DNA of 11,453 nucleotides from a bacterium (GTDB lineage Bacteria > Verrucomicrobiota > Verrucomicrobiia > Chthoniobacterales > Terrimicrobiaceae). Location of the stretch: positions 1 through 11,453 of the forward strand of contig RFZT01000048.1 in the NCBI GenBank assembly GCA_009920585.1, given 5' to 3'. The translations under genes and the position numbers were made by a program. The notes under the pieces were generated by a model. The model ran no database searches, was not told the DNA's origin, and saw only the letters and a program-made list of their open reading frames with translations. Below are positions 7,229 to 11,453 of this stretch, one piece after another. Each line of letters opens with the position of its first letter. Position 1 is the stretch's first letter.

Positions 7229-7851
7229 AGAGTATATTGAATATGTATCCGTTTATATTTAGTGTAAGGTGCGTTTCATGAAGGCGCTCTCGTTGGACCT
7301 GCGCGAACGCATCCTCTCCACCTACGACAGCGAAAAAGACACCCGAGAACAGGTTGCGCGGCGGTTCCGAGTTTCGCTGGGAATGGTTAAAAAGCTCATC
7401 CAGCAGCGTCGGCATACAGGAGAGATTGGCCCGCGCCGACACCTCTGCGGACGCAAGCCCCGGATTTTGGAATCCCACCGCACCCAGATGTGCGACATAC
7501 TGAAGAAAAAGCCCGATATCACACTGAATGAACTCAGGGCGGAAGCGGCTTTGGAATGCACTCTGCCAGCCATTCATTACGTCTTGAAGGACATGGGGCT
7601 GACATATAAAAAAAGACTCTCGCTCTCATCGAAGAGTCCGGAGCCTGCGTTTGGTTCCTGCCTCCCTACTCTCCGGAACTAAACCCTATTGAAAAGATGT
7701 GGAGCAAGGTCAAACAAGTCCTGCGATCCTTTAAACCCCGAACCCACGAGGAGATCTTAGCGGCCATCGCCACAGCGCTCTCCCATGTTACCGCATCCAA
7801 TGCCCTCAATTGGTTTGCCTCATGTGGCTATAGTATTATTTAATATGCTCT
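7229..7851 (+). mobile_element. Internally deleted IS630-family insertion sequence
   Basis: A 623-bp element bounded by imperfect terminal inverted repeats: AGAGTATATTGAATA (7229-7243) and the reverse complement of 7837-7851, AGAGCATATTAAATA, agreeing at 13 of 15 positions. Inside is a broken transposase gene of the IS630 type. Complete elements are about 1.1 kb, so roughly 450-500 bp is missing. The left end begins at a TA, as expected for this family, while the right flank reads TG, so the target duplication is no longer exact. The element sits between the start of the sulfatase gene and the 3' end of the GreA/GreB-like gene and interrupts neither. Confidence 0.8.
7278..7843 (+). pseudogene. 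IS630-family transposase, central DDE region deleted
   Basis: The 5' part (ATG 7278; a GTG at 7269 is also in frame) encodes MKALSLDLRERILSTYD, the usual start of IS630 transposases, then a helix-turn-helix (about EQVARRFRVSLGMVKKLIQQ), the GRKPRIL linker and the second DNA-binding part up to LKDMGLTYKKRL near 7617. The 3' part, in another frame from about 7625 to the TAA at 7841, reads LIEESGACVWFLPPYSPEL and NPIEKMWSKVK, the segment carrying the last catalytic Glu, and ends in FASCGYSII. The stretch between, about 150 residues with both catalytic Asp, is absent. The product cannot be an active transposase. A short AAGG lies before ATG 7278. Confidence 0.85.
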
Positions 7852-7896
7852 GAAACCCTCGCGCCTATGAAGTCGGCCCTTCTGCTGAATTCGGGA

Positions 7897-8370
7897 TTAA
7901 ACAACGCGGAGGATTTTTGCGGAGGGCGCTGGGATTTTCTCGCCAGCCCGTGATCCAAGCAACTGCTGGCCCAGAGGCGATTCAGGCGTGACAACGGTAA
8001 CAGGGGTTCCCGCGCAGATGACTTCCGTTCCCCCAGCAACTGGAGCTAGAAAAAACCACTCGGTCGCATGTGCGAACTGGATTTCTATTAGTGCGCTCAA
8101 ATCAATCGGGTCGTTATTAGCAAAAGTACGGAGCTGCATTTTTTCAATCAAAGTGATCGCTTGCGCAGCCGATTCCGCTTGTTTCGCAAGGCCGTCGGCG
8201 AGGTAATTTTCCTCGATGGAAAGGGTGTCATATTTTCCTTCGGCGCGACTTTCCGAGTTGTTGCCCTGCTCTCGGGTTTTCTTCGAAACACGCAGACGGT
8301 TTTCAAAATCTGCACGCAGGGATCGCAGGACCGCATCAAGGATTTCAGATTTATTCATGGGCACGGTCAT
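7897..8370 (-). CDS. GreA/GreB C-terminal-domain protein
   Basis: A 157-residue cytoplasmic protein. Residues 5-80 are charged and helical, with the segment ESRAEGKYDTLSIEENYLADG (40-60 region) that I recall from a family of small proteins annotated as GreA/GreB-like. Residues about 100-147 match the FKBP-like C-terminal domain of GreA/GreB, seen most clearly in VTVVTPESPLGQQLLGSRAG (124-143). The true GreA coiled-coil N-terminus with its acidic tip is not recognisable, so transcript cleavage activity should not be assumed; binding to RNA polymerase near the secondary channel is the family-based guess. ATGs at 8370 and 8358 are both possible, neither with a good SD. It starts 39 bp after leuA on the same strand and is probably cotranscribed with it. 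The IS630 remnant begins 45 bp past its stop codon. Confidence 0.75.
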   Translation of the reverse strand: MTVPMNKSEILDAVLRSLRADFENRLRVSKKTREQGNNSESRAEGKYDTLSIEENYLADGLAKQAESAAQAITLIEKMQLRTFANNDPIDLSALIEIQFAHATEWFFLAPVAGGTEVICAGTPVTVVTPESPLGQQLLGSRAGEKIPAPSAKILRVV

Positions 8371-8409
8371 CCGGCGGCCGAATCTAAGCGGTGGAAAAGT
8401 CCGTTTTTC

Positions 8410-10071
8410 CTAAGCGATAGCACGGTTGAGGGCACTGACGATCGCATGGATCGAAGCGAGCTCGATGTTCGTATCACTGCCGACGCCGTAGAAGGTCCTG
8501 CCAGTGGGAACTTTGATTTGGATATAGCTGATCGCGCGCGCCCCAGCTCCAGCACCCAGAGAGTGCTCGGAGTAATTTAAAATCTCGATCGCCGGCAAAC
8601 TCGTTCCTGCGAGAGCTTGGACAAAAGCGTCGATCGGGCCGTTTCCAGAACCGCGGACGGTCACTGGCGATCCTTGAAGGCGAAGGTCGGCTTCGCAAGT
8701 GATCAAGTCGCTGCGATCGATTGCGCGGAAGGCTTCCAAGGCGACGTTGCCGTCGCGGATGAGAAAGGACTCTAGGAAAAGCTCGTGAACGTCTTGAGCC
8801 GTGAGTTCCGTGCCTTTTTGATCAGAGAGGTCGTTGACGAGCCGGCCGAGTTCTTTTTGAAGAAGCTTGGGCAACTGGTAGCCAAATTCTTTTTCCAACA
8901 CATAGGCGACACCGCCTTTGCCGGATTGAGAATTGATGCGGATGATGGCCTTGTAACTGCGGCCGATGTCGGCTGGGTCGATCGGGATATAAAGAACATC
9001 CCAAGGTTTTTCGGTGCTCTGGTGTTCCCATGATTTTTTAATGGCATCTTGGTGAGAGCCGCTGAAGGCCGTGAATGCAAGGTCGCCGGCGTAGGGATGA
9101 CGAGGGTGAATCTCCATGCGGGTGCAACGCTCGTAAACTTCGCGGATCGAGTTGATGCGGCTGAGATCGAGCCCAGGATGAATGCCGTGGGTGTAGAGAT
9201 TCAGGGCGACGGTCACGATATCGAGGTTACCTGTCCTTTCTCCAACGCCGAAGAGAGTTCCCTCCACGCGATCAGCTCCCGCTAGAAGACCGAGTTCCGT
9301 CGCGGCGGTTCCGGTGCCTCGGTCGTTGTGAGTGTGCAGCGAGAGCGTCGTGAGATCACGTCGTGTGAGGTGGGTGCACATCCATTCGATCTGGTCGGCA
9401 TGGATATTCGGAGTGGCGTATTCGACGGTGGCCGGGAGATTGAGGATGATTTTATTATCCGGCGTTGGCTGCCAAGCATCGGTCACCGCTTCACAAATCT
9501 CGAGGGCGAAATCGAGTTCCGTACTCGTGAAGCTCTCGGGCGAATATTCCAAGCGGATACGAGATCCGCCAACCACGAGCGGTTGCATCGCTTTTTTGAG
9601 AAAGGTGACGGCATGCGTCGCGATGTGAATGATATCCGACCGACTCGCTTGGAAGACGTATTCCCTCTGGCGCGGTGAAGTCGAGTTGTAGAGATGGAAA
9701 ATGATGTTCTTCGCGCCGGTCAGGGCCTCCAATGAGCGAACGATGAGATCCTCGCGGCATTGGCAGAGGATTTGAATCGAGACATCGTCTGGGATTCGGT
9801 TCTCCTCGATGAGGCGGCGGCAAAAATCAAACTCGATCTGAGAGGCCGACGGAAAACCGATTTCGATTTCCTTGAATCCGATACCAACAAGCATGTCGAA
9901 GTATTCGATTTTTTCCTCCACGCTCATGGGTTGAGCGAGCGCCTGATTGCCGTCGCGCAAATCCACGCTGCACCAGATCGGAGCGGCGGAAAGAGTCCGG
10001 TCCGGCCACTGGCGGTTCGGAAGATCAACCTTGGGAAGGGGTTGGTATTTGGTGACGGGCGGATTTTGCAT
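8410..10071 (-). CDS. leuA: 2-isopropylmalate synthase, long form
   Basis: A 553-residue enzyme condensing acetyl-CoA with 2-oxoisovalerate to 2-isopropylmalate, the first committed step of leucine synthesis in the cytoplasm. The TIM-barrel opens with SVDLRDGNQAL (35-45), containing the catalytic Arg and metal-binding Asp, followed by GFKEIEIGFPSAS (65-77). The metal-binding SLHTHNDRGTG lies at 244-254 and LFGVGERTGNLD at 273-284. A linker follows, and the C-terminal allosteric domain (about 430-553) includes RGSGNGPIDAF (473-483) and YGVGSDTNIELAS (528-540). Length and the N-terminal extension (KYQPLP..., DLPNRQWPDR) match the long LeuA class typified by the Mycobacterium enzyme, so leucine feedback inhibition is expected. 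No other leu genes are nearby. It lacks an SD before ATG 10071 but has a recognisable promoter just upstream. Confidence 0.96.
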   Translation of the reverse strand: MQNPPVTKYQPLPKVDLPNRQWPDRTLSAAPIWCSVDLRDGNQALAQPMSVEEKIEYFDMLVGIGFKEIEIGFPSASQIEFDFCRRLIEENRIPDDVSIQILCQCREDLIVRSLEALTGAKNIIFHLYNSTSPRQREYVFQASRSDIIHIATHAVTFLKKAMQPLVVGGSRIRLEYSPESFTSTELDFALEICEAVTDAWQPTPDNKIILNLPATVEYATPNIHADQIEWMCTHLTRRDLTTLSLHTHNDRGTGTAATELGLLAGADRVEGTLFGVGERTGNLDIVTVALNLYTHGIHPGLDLSRINSIREVYERCTRMEIHPRHPYAGDLAFTAFSGSHQDAIKKSWEHQSTEKPWDVLYIPIDPADIGRSYKAIIRINSQSGKGGVAYVLEKEFGYQLPKLLQKELGRLVNDLSDQKGTELTAQDVHELFLESFLIRDGNVALEAFRAIDRSDLITCEADLRLQGSPVTVRGSGNGPIDAFVQALAGTSLPAIEILNYSEHSLGAGAGARAISYIQIKVPTGRTFYGVGSDTNIELASIHAIVSALNRAIA

Positions 10072-10109
10072 CGGTAAAAAAACCTAGCACCAGCGTGCCT
10101 GCGAGCCAA

Positions 10110-10138
10110 GTTTCTAAAAACAGAAACGCTTATGTCAA
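10110..10138 (-). promoter_or_regulatory. leuA promoter with overlapping palindrome
   Basis: On the minus strand a perfect -35 TTGACA (10138-10133) is followed after 16 nt by TAGAAA (10116-10111), a 4/6 match to TATAAT. Transcription would start about 30-35 nt before the leuA ATG, leaving no room for a leucine leader peptide. A perfect 6-bp inverted repeat, GTTTCT (10110-10115) and AGAAAC (10122-10127), covers the -10 box. In addition AAGCGTT occurs twice, on either side of the -35. A repressor site is plausible; the regulator is unknown. Confidence 0.5.
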
Positions 10139-10301
10139 CGCTTCTGGGGCCTGTTTAATGTATCATGGGTTTTTGAGTCAACGGGTGATTTAAACCCGAA
10201 AACGGTTTTTTAAAAAGATCGTTTTGAGCGGAGAGGTAGATGCACAGTAGAGGTGTCAAAAAAACCGACACAGCCAACCCCGCACAAAACGATACACTTA
10301 A
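10139..10301. other. Gene-free stretch upstream of leuA
   Basis: No convincing gene is visible. GGGTTT/AAACCC and AAAACG/CGTTTT pairs give only short imperfect hairpins, and GTGTC/GACAC flank an A7 run near 10255-10272. Its right end may hold a few scrambled codons of the adjoining transposase relic: HLK can be read just before the preserved part, in another frame. Confidence 0.4.
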
Positions 10302-10526
10302 AGCGCCAACGCGGTGAAGACACAAATTTGGACAGAGGAATCGCTATATTTGATAGTGGCCATCATTCACAAAAACCTAAAACTGTCCGGAAGTCTTCGC
10401 AATACTTTGCAGATTTTGAGTGCTCACCCATTTGATAAAACACCTTTGAATGAATTGCTTATGAATATTAGTTCTCAAAATGAGCCTGAGCGGAATTTTA
10501 ACCAACTGGAAATGTTTGACTTATAA
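10302..10526 (+). pseudogene. C-terminal relic of an IS4-like (DUF4372-type) transposase
   Basis: An open frame after a TAA at 10299 encodes SANAVKTQIWTEESLYLIVA, then IIHKNLKLSGSLRNTLQILS, then HPFDKTPLNELL, and ends NQLEMFDL followed by TAA. This closely resembles the C-terminus of IS4-like transposases with an N-terminal DUF4372: the segment around NAVKTQIW, the helix IV-x-K-x-L-x-L, LYTILQILS, F-x-K-T-P, and the terminal NQL-x-LFD. About 75 residues remain of roughly 380, and none of the DDE catalytic residues. A GTG at 10314 could start a 70-residue peptide, but it has no RBS and I regard it as non-functional. The match is from memory of the family, so it is good but not proven. Confidence 0.7.
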
Positions 10527-10856
10527 CAGGACTCTAGTGGAAAAAAGATGCAAACAATCGGGCGTGTTCTGCAGCGATCCCGGTCCTCGATTTTTTGAAG
10601 CATTCACGCCGACCGCAAAATCCACGAATTCTGAAAAGATAGTTCAACTCATGACGGCTTAGAACACAGTGTTGCTTTTCGCTGCATAACGGAAGAATTT
10701 TGTCCCGAACCGTCATAAATCAATAGCTTATTAAAATATTGCAACCCAGATGCAGGTTGGGTGATAACTTTGATTTTAGCAAAAAAGAAGATAGGGATAT
10801 TTTTAAAGTGCCCGAATTATATTTAGCTTAAGTCATAAAAAATAAAAATTAAAAGT
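10527..10856. other. AT-rich gene-free stretch before the DUF4347 gene
   Basis: No ORF with protein-like composition is seen on either strand. The first 20 bp or so may include the outer end of the IS4-like element, but its partner end is gone. A small hairpin, CAACC (10742-10746) and GGTTG (10755-10759), lies about 100 bp before the next gene. The last 80 bp are very AT-rich and must contain the promoter and leader of the DUF4347 gene; TATATT (10819-10824) could be a -10, but no convincing -35 or SD is present. Confidence 0.4.
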
Positions 10857-11453
10857 ATGCGTTTGAAATTAAATTGCCGTTCGCTAGGCAGAATCTTGGT
10901 GGCGCTCATTTTTTTGATCGTGGCTTTGCATGCTCTCGATGCCCGGCAGCTTGCCGGGTCTGGGGTTTTGAAAGATCCCAATGCGGTCAAGAGTGTGGTG
11001 CTGATCGATTCGGGACTTGTTTCAAGTATCCCAAAGGACGAACTCGTTGGATCGCAAATCATAGAGATCGACGGCCAGCGTGATGCCATAGGACAGATCA
11101 CTTCCGCGCTCAAGGGGCTGCGCGATATTGATGTTCTGCGTGTGATCTCCCACGGCGATGCCGGCTCTCTGCGATTTGGCAACCACGCTCTCAATGCAGC
11201 TGAACTCAATGCGCGCTCGCCGGAAGTTGCTGGCTGGAGTCAATCGCTCGCTGCCAATGCTGACATGCTTCTTTATGGATGCTCGATCGCAAATTCGGAA
11301 GAGGGGGCTTTTCTTGTACGTGAATTGGCGCGATTGACCCATGCCAATGTCGCCGCAAGCACCAACCTGACCGGGATCGGTGGCGACACGGTTCTTGAAT
11401 ATAAGGTGGGAGAAGTTTCCTCGGGACTGCTGGCAAATCACGCAGATTACGAA
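10857..11453 (+). CDS. Secreted DUF4347-domain protein, N-terminal part (continues beyond window)
   Basis: The frame is open for 199 codons from ATG 10857 to the edge. An in-frame TAA at 10836 with no other start codon between fixes the start well. Residues 1-29 form a signal peptide (basic MRLKLNCRSLGR, then ILVALIFLIVALHALDA). The rest is a DUF4347 domain: strand VKSVVLIDSGL, KDELVGSQIIEIDG, then DVLRVISHGDAGSLRFGN (92-109), ADMLLYGCSIANSEEG (135-150), and VAASTNLTGIGGD (165-177). The H99-G100 and G141-C142 pairs resemble the His/Cys dyad of clan CD (caspase-like) peptidases. In known proteins this domain sits at the N-terminus of very large secreted, repeat-rich proteins with cadherin-like or calcium-binding domains, so a giant surface or secreted protein probably follows. 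The upstream intergenic region is AT-rich and carries a transposase relic. Confidence 0.87.
   Translation, partial: MRLKLNCRSLGRILVALIFLIVALHALDARQLAGSGVLKDPNAVKSVVLIDSGLVSSIPKDELVGSQIIEIDGQRDAIGQITSALKGLRDIDVLRVISHGDAGSLRFGNHALNAAELNARSPEVAGWSQSLAANADMLLYGCSIANSEEGAFLVRELARLTHANVAASTNLTGIGGDTVLEYKVGEVSSGLLANHADYE

Noticed and set aside
10072..10138. Leucine leader peptide and attenuator for leuA
   Set aside because: The predicted transcript start leaves only about 30-35 nt before the ATG, and no Leu-rich short frame or terminator hairpin is visible there.
10253..10435. A 60-codon plus-strand frame
   Set aside because: It overlaps the IS4-like relic in a different frame and has low-complexity basic composition. 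Only a few codons near its middle might be displaced transposase sequence.
1..11453. CRISPR array, defence island or phage module
   Set aside because: No regularly spaced direct repeats, Cas, toxin-antitoxin, restriction or phage structural genes were seen on either strand.

Overview
The window reads as chromosomal DNA of a marine-type member of the PVC group, most likely Verrucomicrobiota. This is inferred from the gene mix: several sulfatases next to a sodium:solute symporter and a GH95-type glycosidase with no SusC/SusD pair, a long-form leuA, few Shine-Dalgarno sequences, and a DUF4347 protein. No rRNA, tRNA or single-copy marker is present, so the assignment is tentative.

Region 1 (1-7075, all on the minus strand, so read right to left) is a sulfated-glycan utilisation cluster. 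In transcription order it holds an exported Cys-type sulfatase (7075-5237), a GH95 family glycosidase without a signal peptide (5169-2791), an SSS-family sodium symporter (2607-811), and an exported Ser-type sulfatase that runs off the left edge (656-1). A plausible division of labour is desulfation outside the cytoplasm, sodium-driven import of the freed sugar or oligosaccharide, and removal of alpha-L-fucose or a related sugar inside the cell. The gaps of 67, 183 and 154 bp mean that the four genes need not form one transcript. The 183-bp gap contains an 8-bp inverted repeat, a possible promoter, and two mutually exclusive hairpins directly in front of the symporter start codon.

Region 2 (7229-7851) is a dead IS630-family element. 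Both imperfect ends survive, but the middle of the transposase gene, including most of the DDE catalytic domain, has been deleted and the two halves lie in different frames.

Region 3 (10138-7897, minus strand) is a housekeeping pair: leuA, encoding the long form of 2-isopropylmalate synthase, followed 39 bp later by a small GreA/GreB C-terminal-domain protein. A TTGACA-type promoter with a 6+6 palindrome over its -10 lies just upstream of leuA.

Region 4 (10139-10856) is about 700 bp of AT-richer, gene-poor DNA with the C-terminal relic of a second transposase (IS4-like, the type with an N-terminal DUF4372). The leuA pair is therefore bracketed by two unrelated decayed insertion sequences.

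Region 5 (10857-11453, plus strand) is the first 199 codons of a secreted DUF4347 protein that continues past the right edge. I see no CRISPR array, phage module, recognisable defence system or RNA gene. The most interesting points are the symporter leader, the Asp-to-Glu change at the expected catalytic base of the GH95 enzyme, and the His/Cys pair of the DUF4347 domain.
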